Assembly: GCA_018645405.1 (NCBI GenBank)
Contig: JABGOQ010000099.1
Span: 1-64,000 of the forward strand
Length of the DNA: 64,000 nt
Direction of reading: 5' to 3'
Source: Anaerolineae bacterium
GTDB taxonomy: Bacteria; Chloroflexota; Anaerolineae; Anaerolineales; Villigracilaceae
The translations under genes were made by a program, and so were the position numbers. Positions 33,611-40,448 of this stretch are shown in pieces (position 1 is the stretch's first letter; every line of letters begins with the position of its first letter). The notes under the pieces were generated by a model, which saw nothing but the letters and a program-made list of their open reading frames with translations, made no database searches and was not told the origin of the DNA.

Positions 33611-33714
33611 GGTTGAGTAGCTCGAAGCAGCGAAGAGCGTATCGAAACCACGTGCGTAGTTATTTATACGCACTTGTTGGTTTCGATACGCCGAAAAACA
33701 TCGGCTACTCAACC
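33611..33714. repeat. Triple-nested inverted repeat
   Basis: Three perfect stems nest: GGTTGAGTAGC (33611-33621 with 33704-33714), a 14-bp stem (33637-33650 with 33778-shifted arm 33678-33691) and GTGCGTA (33652-33658 with 33667-33673). The gap of 280 bases between the flanking genes holds nothing else recognisable. A shorter relative is at 23244-23291. Confidence 0.8.
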
Positions 33715-33797
33715 AACGAGCACTTCTTTTATCAAACTATCAGGCAATTAGAATGTAGGGAAGGTTTATAGAATTCACTAATTCTTTATGATATGCT

Positions 33798-33819
33798 CTT
33801 ATCAGAAGTTGATAAGGAG
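33798..33819 (+). promoter_or_regulatory. Inverted repeat overlapping a ribosome-binding site
   Basis: CTTATCA (33798-33804) and TGATAAG (33810-33816) are perfect arms 5 bases apart. The right arm includes the first bases of the AAGGAG ribosome site (33814-33819) of the next gene. It may be an operator for autoregulation or an RNA hairpin masking the site. Confidence 0.5.
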
Positions 33820-33826
33820 ATAAATT

Positions 33827-34057
33827 ATGAAACTCTCAACAGAGGAAACTCAATTCTTAAAAATCTTGGCCGATGGGCGCAAAAAAACATATGTACATAT
33901 TATAAAGGGATTCGGTCAACCCCTGACACCTATGGCACCAACTTTCACCAATCGAATCGCAAAGCCTTTGCTCAAAAGTAAACTCATCAAAAAGGCTGGG
34001 GTTTTGAGAGATGGTTACAAAATTACGGATAAAGGACTTGCAACTCTAAAAGAATAA
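33827..34057 (+). CDS. Small winged-helix-like protein
   Basis: A 76-residue basic protein. The pattern of a helix (ETQFLKILADGR), a second helix, a likely recognition helix (FTNRIAKPLLKSKLIKKAG) and a two-strand turn (VLRDGYKITDKGLATL) ending in a helix is that of a winged-helix DNA-binding domain; the DGYKITDKG stretch resembles wings of MarR/PadR-type proteins. AAGGAG lies 7 bases before the start. It is on the opposite strand to the glycan genes on both sides and only 18 bases from the stop of the KpsC/S-like gene. The small palindrome at its own ribosome site hints at self-control. Confidence 0.7.
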   Translation: MKLSTEETQFLKILADGRKKTYVHIIKGFGQPLTPMAPTFTNRIAKPLLKSKLIKKAGVLRDGYKITDKGLATLKE

Positions 34058-34075
34058 ACTGTCTTTAACAACTTT

Positions 34076-35692
34076 TTACGCCAAATTTTCTTTCAATAGG
34101 AAATCCCCATTATCCAGCACCCCATCCAAAATCGTTTTAATAGTGGGGGAGTTTTCAGGCGATAATTTCTCTAAATCAAAATCCTGCAAAAGCGCATGAG
34201 ATGTGCGTACGCCTGTTTCTAAGTATTCTCCAAAAGGCAGCGAAGAGAAATAGAGTTGATAATATAAAAATCGGCGAGCGTTGCGTTTGAACTCAGCGGG
34301 AACTTCAATACTTTCTGCATTCAACATTTCTTCAAGTTTCTCCCCATACGCCCCCATGCTTTGCGGAAAGAAAACGGTTGGGTATTGCGTGAAGCGCGCC
34401 TTCCCCGCACAGAGTACAGGCTCTCCCATAATAGAGGCTTCCATACCGATGGTTGAGTTGTAGATCATGGTGAATTTCGCGCGCTGGATTAATTCATAAG
34501 AGCTGAGAGTCTCGTGTGGTGGGACGAAGATGACGTTCGGCTCGTCGGCGGCGTGGCGGTCGGCGACCCAATTTGCCACCGTCTCAAGGCTGGCTTTGCG
34601 CAAGCGCATCTCGTCGGGGTGTGCGCGGATTATGAAGAGCGTTTCTCGATGCTTCTTGATAACATCCAAGACTGCATCGAGCCAGGTGAACATATCTTCA
34701 AAAACGGTGTTGGCGTGCGGCTGGCTGGTATCAAAGATGACATTGGTAAAGATCGGCACGATCTGCTTGAAGGTCGCTGCTTTTGCCAGAAACTCTTCGC
34801 CCAAACCTTTCATATTTTCCCAAAACTTCATCCCGGCCATTGTGAAATCGCCCTGAAAACGCTTGGAGAGATATTCGTCCAGACGGGCGTTTTGGGCATC
34901 GTTTAATTCAAATTCATCTGGGATGTGGAGAGGGTACGCGGTTGCTTCGCCTTCGGTGAAGAAAACAGTTTTTGGACGCAAGCCAACTTCGTGCGTGAGC
35001 GTGCGTATCCCGTGCTTGCGTGCCACGAATTTGGCAGTTGCTTCGGGATACATCTGACCGTTAAAAACAACCATAGCTCGAGGCTTTGACCGTTTAATTA
35101 ACGCTTCAAATTCCTGAGCAATATTCCACGCTGAGCGGATATATTCACGGAGTAAGTAACGTGTCGGGTTATCATCGTTGAGATGATGACGACGCAGAAT
35201 CCAACGTAAGCCCGGCAGACAGAGTTGCCCTAGCGGTATCTCGTTGAATTCGAAATCCATTAATTCGGGGAGTGTCAAGTTGAATAACGAGCGATCCAGT
35301 TTTTCATCCGCATTAAAAGAGAAGGTTTTTACATCCGCGCCGGTGTAGAGCGTCTTGGATTGGTAGACACAGGATGCGCAGGGCGGCTTTTGCTTGACGT
35401 TGTCGCGATTGGTACCAAGCACGCAGTGGGTCATCCCGGCGTTGCAGGCAAAAAACTGGACGGGGATGCCCTGCAAACGAAAAGCCCAGGAGGTGAGCAG
35501 ATGAAATGCGCTGTTCCACGAGAGATCATCGACGCCGGAGGAAGCCTTGAAAAAAATGACGGGCGCGCCCTCAGCAGCGGGAACGGCTTTGGCAACACGG
35601 CGTGCCATCTTCCAAATTTGGAGGTTGTTTAGATGGCGGGTGAGGCGCCGTTGAATATTTTGTATGTAGAATTCGGTAAGGCGATTTTTCAT
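34076..35692 (-). CDS. Capsule-biosynthesis-like (KpsC/S-type) glycosyltransferase
   Basis: A 538-residue protein with a GT-B-like C-terminal half: IIRAHPDEMRL and YNSTIGMEASIMGEPVLCAGKA (its first part is the key piece) match the nucleotide-sugar side of KpsC/KpsS/PF05159 proteins, which build the capsule linker or polymer. The N-terminal half carries four Cys in a tight cluster (Cys83, Cys90, Cys105, Cys108; the last two as CASC), which could bind zinc or an iron-sulfur centre. No signal or membrane helix is seen. Its start follows upstream sequence with no strong ribosome site. A surface-polysaccharide role is well supported; the exact linkage is unknown. Confidence 0.75.
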   Translation of the reverse strand: MKNRLTEFYIQNIQRRLTRHLNNLQIWKMARRVAKAVPAAEGAPVIFFKASSGVDDLSWNSAFHLLTSWAFRLQGIPVQFFACNAGMTHCVLGTNRDNVKQKPPCASCVYQSKTLYTGADVKTFSFNADEKLDRSLFNLTLPELMDFEFNEIPLGQLCLPGLRWILRRHHLNDDNPTRYLLREYIRSAWNIAQEFEALIKRSKPRAMVVFNGQMYPEATAKFVARKHGIRTLTHEVGLRPKTVFFTEGEATAYPLHIPDEFELNDAQNARLDEYLSKRFQGDFTMAGMKFWENMKGLGEEFLAKAATFKQIVPIFTNVIFDTSQPHANTVFEDMFTWLDAVLDVIKKHRETLFIIRAHPDEMRLRKASLETVANWVADRHAADEPNVIFVPPHETLSSYELIQRAKFTMIYNSTIGMEASIMGEPVLCAGKARFTQYPTVFFPQSMGAYGEKLEEMLNAESIEVPAEFKRNARRFLYYQLYFSSLPFGEYLETGVRTSHALLQDFDLEKLSPENSPTIKTILDGVLDNGDFLLKENLA

Positions 35693-35732
35693 AGACTGGA
35701 ATTTTACTCTATCCCCTTCATTTTGTTTTGAA

Positions 35733-35762
35733 TAAAAAGGGCAGATACAACAATCTGCCCTT
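35733..35762 (-). terminator. Rho-independent terminator, minus strand
   Basis: AAGGGCAGAT / ATCTGCCCTT (10 bp, 6-base loop), and in the minus direction a T run follows. It would end transcripts coming from the small membrane gene at 35923. Confidence 0.75.
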
Positions 35763-35922
35763 GGTTGCTTTTCTTAACCAAAAATTCATTGGATAGGTTT
35801 TCTCAGTTCCTCCTCGGAGATGGGAAGAGGATGGAGATCGTGGGGAGGTAAGAGATAAATAATTTTCAACAATTGTCATAATGACCCTGCTAAAATGCAC
35901 TGCGATTCGAAGAAGAACAAAT

Positions 35923-36234
35923 TCACTTACGAATAAGTTTTTTTATGACGCTAGCTAGAAAAGAGAAAGGTTGGCGGTCTTCTTCTCCATATTTCGACAG
36001 CCAGGAAGCTGCTTCACTTCTAAAGTGCTGTCTCTGCCAATATGTCGTCGCATTTGTGTACATTACCAAGGCTGCTAAGATCCCCCCTACTAGCCAACTC
36101 GGTGAGCCATCACCTCCTACAAAACCAATTAAGCTACCACTGATAAAACCGTAAATACCTAATAACCGGCTAATCCATTTCTTCGGATCAAGGCCAATAA
36201 ATATTACAAAATTTATAGGTATCAATGTGTCCAT
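35923..36234 (-). CDS. Small hypothetical membrane protein
   Basis: A 103-residue protein with two hydrophobic segments (about residues 5-15 and 22-60, the latter long enough for two passes with a GGDGS turn) and a basic C-terminal tail of about 40 residues. A strong ribosome site (GGAGGAAG) lies 8 bases before the start, which supports a real gene. No family is recognised. It has its own terminator and a 164-base gap before it, so it looks like a single-gene unit inside the glycan locus. Confidence 0.65.
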   Translation of the reverse strand: MDTLIPINFVIFIGLDPKKWISRLLGIYGFISGSLIGFVGGDGSPSWLVGGILAALVMYTNATTYWQRQHFRSEAASWLSKYGEEDRQPFSFLASVIKKLIRK

Positions 36235-36398
36235 AATTTACTTCCTCCATCATAAAAAAATGGTGCACCATAGTGTCTCGTCGGATCTGTATAATTTATG
36301 GGGTTCTTTTGGATGTATGAGTATCTATTCCAGCTTTGGGAGTTGGCTGGGTTGGGTATGGTTGTATCCATTTGCGTGAAGTGGTTATGAGAAGTTCT

Positions 36399-37253
36399 TT
36401 ACCAATCGTTACTTTCTTCGTATCCCAATCTCTCTAACAAATCCCCACTGATTTCCTTGAAAAGAGCTTTATTCTTTTCGCTGAAATGCTCATGCCATCC
36501 CCCCGTCTTCCCCGAACGGAAGGTGTGACTCTTCTTTGGATTGATCGCTTCAATGAGTATCCCCAGCGCCTTATCTCTCGGCGTTGGAATTTTATACCCC
36601 GTTTTCTCAACTTCATCGAGCATAGCAAGGAGCGTCTCGTTTCGATTATTAATCAAATCCTCAAAGCGGATGCACATCACCTGCAGCTGGTCGAGCCACT
36701 CAAAAACACCTTCATAACGCTGGCGCACGCTAACCATCTTTAGCTCATCTTGGTCGATACCCGTGATGGCGATTTTAAGCCGTGCATCAAAATCGGGCAG
36801 GGATTGATAGTATGCGTGCATCCCATGCTCTTTGTGCATATCAGTTGCAAAAAAAACTTGCGAAACGAGCATATCGCGTGGATCACGGTAGATGAAATAG
36901 TTTACACGCCCCTTGCGGCATAAAATTGCCAGATTCTCAGGAGAAGCCTCGACATAACCCCATCCGATAACAGAAGGATAGATGCTCATTAAATCTGTCC
37001 CGATTTCCCTGGCAGACCTACGTCCACCCTCTTTGCGGATGGTACGAACTGGTTCTGACGCCGTGTAAGCATAGGGCATGATCTTCGTAAACCCATTTAA
37101 AATTTGGAGCAGGAGATGCGATCCGCTTTTGGGTTTGGAGTTGCCAAAAATCGGAGGAGCATCTCCAAAAGACAATCTCCGCCAACGCAAAATAGCCTGA
37201 GCATATTTGCCCGGCTCACGGAGTTTTTTGCGGAGTTGATTTTGGATAGACAT
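36399..37253 (-). CDS. PAPS-dependent sulfotransferase (copy 3)
   Basis: A 284-residue enzyme closely related to the copy at 31505. The 5'-phosphosulfate loop is SKPKSGSHLLLQ, with Ser for the usual Thr before His. The 3'-phosphate motif is FIYRDPRDMLVSQ and the PAPS clamp is TFRSGKTGGWHEHF. All catalytic features are present. It is separated from the NeuB-like gene by an inverted repeat (37265-37334). With PAPS synthesis encoded 6 kb away it probably sulfates a sugar of the nonulosonate-containing glycan, but that link is inference. Confidence 0.9.
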   Translation of the reverse strand: MSIQNQLRKKLREPGKYAQAILRWRRLSFGDAPPIFGNSKPKSGSHLLLQILNGFTKIMPYAYTASEPVRTIRKEGGRRSAREIGTDLMSIYPSVIGWGYVEASPENLAILCRKGRVNYFIYRDPRDMLVSQVFFATDMHKEHGMHAYYQSLPDFDARLKIAITGIDQDELKMVSVRQRYEGVFEWLDQLQVMCIRFEDLINNRNETLLAMLDEVEKTGYKIPTPRDKALGILIEAINPKKSHTFRSGKTGGWHEHFSEKNKALFKEISGDLLERLGYEESNDW

Positions 37254-37264
37254 AAAAAAGATTC

Positions 37265-37334
37265 ACCACAGAGAGCACAGAGATTCACAGAGATTTTTTA
37301 AGTTTTTCTCAGTGGTCTCTGTACTCTCTGTGGT
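37265..37334. repeat. CACAGAGAG inverted repeat
   Basis: ACCACAGAGAGCACAGAGA at the left and a near-complementary TCTCTGTACTCTCTGTGGT at the right form imperfect arms around a T-rich centre. It fills the gap between the sulfotransferase and the NeuB-like gene. Confidence 0.7.
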
Positions 37335-37347
37335 AGAGTACTTAGCT

Positions 37348-38223
37348 TTATTTCACGCGGCGAAGTTTCTCGCGTGGTCCCATTTCACTCTCATAAACAT
37401 GTTTGACGCCGTCTCCAAGTCCCTGCTCGGTAACGCGGATATATTTGACCAATTTTCTGAATCCGCCCGGTTCAACAGAAGCAGATTGGTCAGACCCCCA
37501 CATCGAGCGGTCAACAGTAATATGACGCTCAACCATGCACGCACCCAAAGCGACAGCAACAGCCGAAGGCACTAAGCCAACTTCATGTCCTGAATAACCA
37601 ATGGGGATATTGGGAAATTCTTTTTTCAGGGTTTCAATCATCTTCAAATTCAATTCATCTGGCGCACAGGGATAAGAAGAAGTCGAGTGCATCATCCCCA
37701 GATTCTCTTCGCCAACAACTTCAACGCCTTTGCGAATTTCTTCCATTGTAGACATACCCGTTGAGATAATAATCGGGCGTCCAGTTTCGCGAACTTTGCG
37801 CAAAAGCGGATAATCTGTTAATGAAGCAGAAGGCAATTTATAAGCGTGGGTGTCAAATTGCTCCATGAAATCTACAGAGCCTTCATCCCAAACCGAGACG
37901 AACCAATCAATCCCTTTTTCTTTGCAATAGCGGTCAATTTCGGTGTATTCTTCCACACCAAATTCCACTTTATAGCGATAATCGAGATAAGTGATATAGC
38001 CCCAAGGGGTCTGGCGCATTTTTGATTGCTGGTCTTTTGGGGTGCAAACTTCGGGGGTGCGTTTCTGAAATTTGATTGCATCCGCTTTAGCATTTACAGC
38101 CGCATCAATCATCTTTTTTGCGAGATCTAAATCGCCGTTATGGTTAATCCCAATTTCACCGATGATATAGGCGGGGTATCCATCGCCTACTAATTTGTTG
38201 CCAATTTTTATTTCACGTTTCAT
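37348..38223 (-). CDS. NeuB-family (sialic acid/nonulosonate synthase-like) protein lacking the SAF domain
   Basis: A 291-residue TIM-barrel synthase. It has the NeuB opening EIGINHNGDL (about residues 22-31), KFQKRTPE (phosphoenolpyruvate side), STGMSTMEE and the metal-site stretch ERHITVDR with His234. Two things are odd. Where classical NeuB proteins keep a DH pair (a second metal ligand) this one has Asp245-Gln246 (WGSDQSAS). And the protein ends at residue 291, without the antifreeze-like SAF domain that brings usual NeuB to about 340-350. It condenses phosphoenolpyruvate with an amino-sugar or related aldose if active. It is next to a CMP transferase/HAD fusion. Confidence 0.85.
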   Translation of the reverse strand: MKREIKIGNKLVGDGYPAYIIGEIGINHNGDLDLAKKMIDAAVNAKADAIKFQKRTPEVCTPKDQQSKMRQTPWGYITYLDYRYKVEFGVEEYTEIDRYCKEKGIDWFVSVWDEGSVDFMEQFDTHAYKLPSASLTDYPLLRKVRETGRPIIISTGMSTMEEIRKGVEVVGEENLGMMHSTSSYPCAPDELNLKMIETLKKEFPNIPIGYSGHEVGLVPSAVAVALGACMVERHITVDRSMWGSDQSASVEPGGFRKLVKYIRVTEQGLGDGVKHVYESEMGPREKLRRVK

Positions 38224-38242
38224 TTTTTTACTCCTTTTTTTT

Positions 38243-38291
38243 CACCATAGAGACACAAAGGAATTCTCTGTGTTCTTCGTGTCTTTGTGGT
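38243..38291. repeat. CACCATAGAGACACAAAG repeat
   Basis: Imperfect arms CACCATAGAGACACAAAG and CTTCGTGTCTTTGTGG fill the gap between the NeuB-like gene and the NeuA-HAD gene, whose stop at 38291 touches the right end. It is related to the CACAGAGAG and CACGAAGAAACACG repeats. Confidence 0.65.
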
Positions 38292-39514
38292 TAATCTGTT
38301 TTTCTGCTCAATATCAAATCACATAATTCCCGCACCGCGCCATAACCACCTTTTTTGCTTAGTACAAAATCAGCTTGGGCTAAAACTTCTGGCATAGCAT
38401 CGGATACGGCGACTCCCCAGCCCACAAGCGGAAAAGCGGGGAGATCGTTCAAATCGTTGCCGACAAAGATAGTCTGGGACGGATCGAGCTTGCGTTTGGC
38501 TTGCTCTCGTTTAAGAATCCCTGTTTTGTCGTCAACACCTTGCACATAAGGAACGTCCATCTTTTTACAACGAGCCGCCACGACGGGATTTCTCTCTTTC
38601 GAGATGACAATTATTTCAATGCCCGCTTTCTTGAGCATGGCGATTCCAAAACCATCTCCACGGCTGGCGACCACTGATTCGATACCGGTTTCATCTGTCC
38701 AGACGCGGTTGTCTGTCAGCACCCCGTCGAAGTCGAGAAAAAGTGCACTAACGATATCAGGCATAAATCTGCGTGCGTCTCGGGGGGAGACGAAGTCCAA
38801 ATCGCTGAATTTTACCAGCCATTCGTAACGTGCCCAATCCGAGAGATTATCAATATCCACTGTATATTTAGCATCGATGATGAGCGGGAAAATCTTCTCA
38901 CCCGTCATAGATTTACCTTCCAAAATGGCGCGGGAGCGGATGGCATCGATATGCCCTGTTTGCCAAAAAATGGGCGGGAGGCTCTGGCGGGGCGCGTTGA
39001 ATGGCTCGGCGATGCCATCCACATTGAGCAGATTTTGCATGGCGGCATTTTCACCATCGGGCAACCGCCACATCTTATGTGGATTTTGCCCCGCAGGCAC
39101 AACGCCACGCACAGAATCTGCTTCAGGGCTATCAAGCAGGATGCGAATAGCATCATCCACGCAATCGGTGGGGCGAATCGGCGAAGTAGGGCGCAATTGC
39201 ACGACCACATCTGGGTGATAATTCTCATTCTCAGCCAGCCATGCGAGGGCGTGCTCGAAAACGGGCAAGTCGGTGGTGTTATCTTCGGCAAAAACGGAGG
39301 GGCGCATAAAGGGCGTTTCCGCACCATATTCACGAGAGACGGCGGCGATTTCATCATCATCTGTGCTGACGATGACGCGCGTCACCAGCTCAGATTTTAG
39401 CCCGGCTGCAATGCTATAGGCAATCAGCGGGTAGCCCGCAAATTTGCGGATGTTTTTACGCGGGATGCCTTTAGAGCCGCCACGCGCGGGGATGATTGCT
39501 AAGATTTCTGTCAT
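38291..39514 (-). CDS. CMP-nonulosonate cytidylyltransferase fused to a HAD phosphatase (NeuA-KdsC type)
   Basis: A 407-residue fusion. Residues 1-230 are a CMP-sialic-acid synthetase: IPARGGSKGIPRKN near the N-terminus, VVVQLRPTSPIR and DIDNLSDW. Residues about 250-405 are a KdsC-like HAD phosphatase with LFLDFDGVLTDN, a lysine loop (ISKERNP) and GNDLNDLPAF. The order matches that of animal CMAS enzymes. In bacteria, KdsC relatives remove the 8- or 9-phosphate of ulosonates, so one protein may dephosphorylate and activate the sugar. The start is taken at 39514, since the 22 residues upstream of it come from the repeat at 39521. It lies next to the NeuB-like gene and the SDR. Confidence 0.85.
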   Translation of the reverse strand: MTEILAIIPARGGSKGIPRKNIRKFAGYPLIAYSIAAGLKSELVTRVIVSTDDDEIAAVSREYGAETPFMRPSVFAEDNTTDLPVFEHALAWLAENENYHPDVVVQLRPTSPIRPTDCVDDAIRILLDSPEADSVRGVVPAGQNPHKMWRLPDGENAAMQNLLNVDGIAEPFNAPRQSLPPIFWQTGHIDAIRSRAILEGKSMTGEKIFPLIIDAKYTVDIDNLSDWARYEWLVKFSDLDFVSPRDARRFMPDIVSALFLDFDGVLTDNRVWTDETGIESVVASRGDGFGIAMLKKAGIEIIVISKERNPVVAARCKKMDVPYVQGVDDKTGILKREQAKRKLDPSQTIFVGNDLNDLPAFPLVGWGVAVSDAMPEVLAQADFVLSKKGGYGAVRELCDLILSRKTD

Positions 39515-39520
39515 TTTTTT

Positions 39521-39613
39521 GTCCACGAATGCACACGAAGAAACACTAAGGTTTAAAGCGACGCTTTGCGTCGCGCACAAAAAAACTTCGTGCCTTTCGT
39601 GTTTCTTCGTGGA
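39521..39613. repeat. CACGAAGAAACACT repeat upstream of the NeuA-HAD gene
   Basis: Long imperfect arms: TCCACGAATGCACACGAAG at the left and CTTCGTGGA-type sequence at the right (39599-39613). A nested palindrome GCGACGCTTTGCGTCGC lies at the centre. It fills the 107-base gap between the NeuA-HAD and SDR genes. Confidence 0.75.
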
Positions 39614-39621
39614 TAATTATC

Positions 39622-40446
39622 TTACCAAGCCGTCCAGCCGCCATCGACGACCACGTTTGAGCCGGTCATATAGGATGATGCGGCCGAGGCTAGATAAAGA
39701 AGTGCGCCGTTCATTTCGTCTAGTTTTGCCATGCGTCCCATGATCGTTTTTGCGGCATAGTTTTTCGTAAACGTTTCGTCATGGTCGTTATACACGCCGC
39801 CGGGGGTGAGCGTATTCACGCGAATATCGGTCTCGGCGTAGTATGCCGCCAGATATTTTGTGAAGCCCATCACGCCCGCTTTTGTGGTCGTATAATACAC
39901 CGGTTTAAACGCCACGCGCTTTCCATCTTTGAGATATATGCGCTGGTCGGGTCCGTTCAATCCGTAAGTCGAGCAGATATTGATGATGCTCCCTTTTCCT
40001 TGCTCTACCATCGGTTTTACGCAGGCTTGCGTCACCAAAAACATGCCGGTTAAGTTTACGTTTAGGGCATCATTCCATTGGTCAAGGGGATAATCTTCAA
40101 ATGCGCCAGGGGCGATGCCTTTCTCTGCCGCGCTTGCGTCAAATTTGGGATCAAGAGCTGCACTGTTGACAAGGATGTCGAGACTCCCAAACTTTTTAAG
40201 CGTCTCAGACACCATCTCTTCGGCAGACTCTTTTCGGGTCACATCTAGCCCGAAACTTGCTGATTGATAGTCAGCATCTGCCAACCCCTGAGCAATTTTC
40301 TGAGCCGCGACTTCATCAATATCTGCGACTACGACATTCGCGCCCGCTTCAGCGAGAGTGCGCGAGAATTCCGCACCCAATAAACCAGAGCCGCCTGTCA
40401 CGATGGCGGTTTTTCCTGTTAAATCAAATTTTTCTTGGATGGTCAT
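39622..40446 (-). CDS. Short-chain dehydrogenase/reductase (SDR, copy 2), nonulosonate-locus type
   Basis: A 274-residue classical SDR. The cofactor motif is GGSGLLGAE (about residues 18-26), then NSAALDP, an active-site Ser in NICSTYG and YYTTTKAG (Tyr and Lys of the dyad), with C-terminal GSNVVVDGGW. An insert around residues 150-170 (GPDQRIYLKDGKRV) is typical of the SDRs found beside NeuA/NeuB-like genes, such as PtmA-type proteins of flagellin glycosylation loci. It probably oxidises or reduces a sugar intermediate in nonulosonate synthesis. The substrate is not proven. Confidence 0.85.
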   Translation of the reverse strand: MTIQEKFDLTGKTAIVTGGSGLLGAEFSRTLAEAGANVVVADIDEVAAQKIAQGLADADYQSASFGLDVTRKESAEEMVSETLKKFGSLDILVNSAALDPKFDASAAEKGIAPGAFEDYPLDQWNDALNVNLTGMFLVTQACVKPMVEQGKGSIINICSTYGLNGPDQRIYLKDGKRVAFKPVYYTTTKAGVMGFTKYLAAYYAETDIRVNTLTPGGVYNDHDETFTKNYAAKTIMGRMAKLDEMNGALLYLASAASSYMTGSNVVVDGGWTAW

Positions 40447-40448
40447 AA

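Noticed and set aside
33611-33714. CRISPR-like repeat block
   Set aside because: The repeats here are nested palindromes, not equal repeats with regular spacers; no cas gene is present.
35718-35900. 60-codon minus-strand frame upstream of the KpsC/S-like gene
   Set aside because: It runs through the terminator hairpin at 35733-35762 and has no recognisable domain.
37348-38223. Calling the NeuB-like gene truncated by frameshift
   Set aside because: No SAF-like sequence was found in the 95 bases beyond the stop, which instead hold a repeat and the next gene, so a frameshift is not supported.
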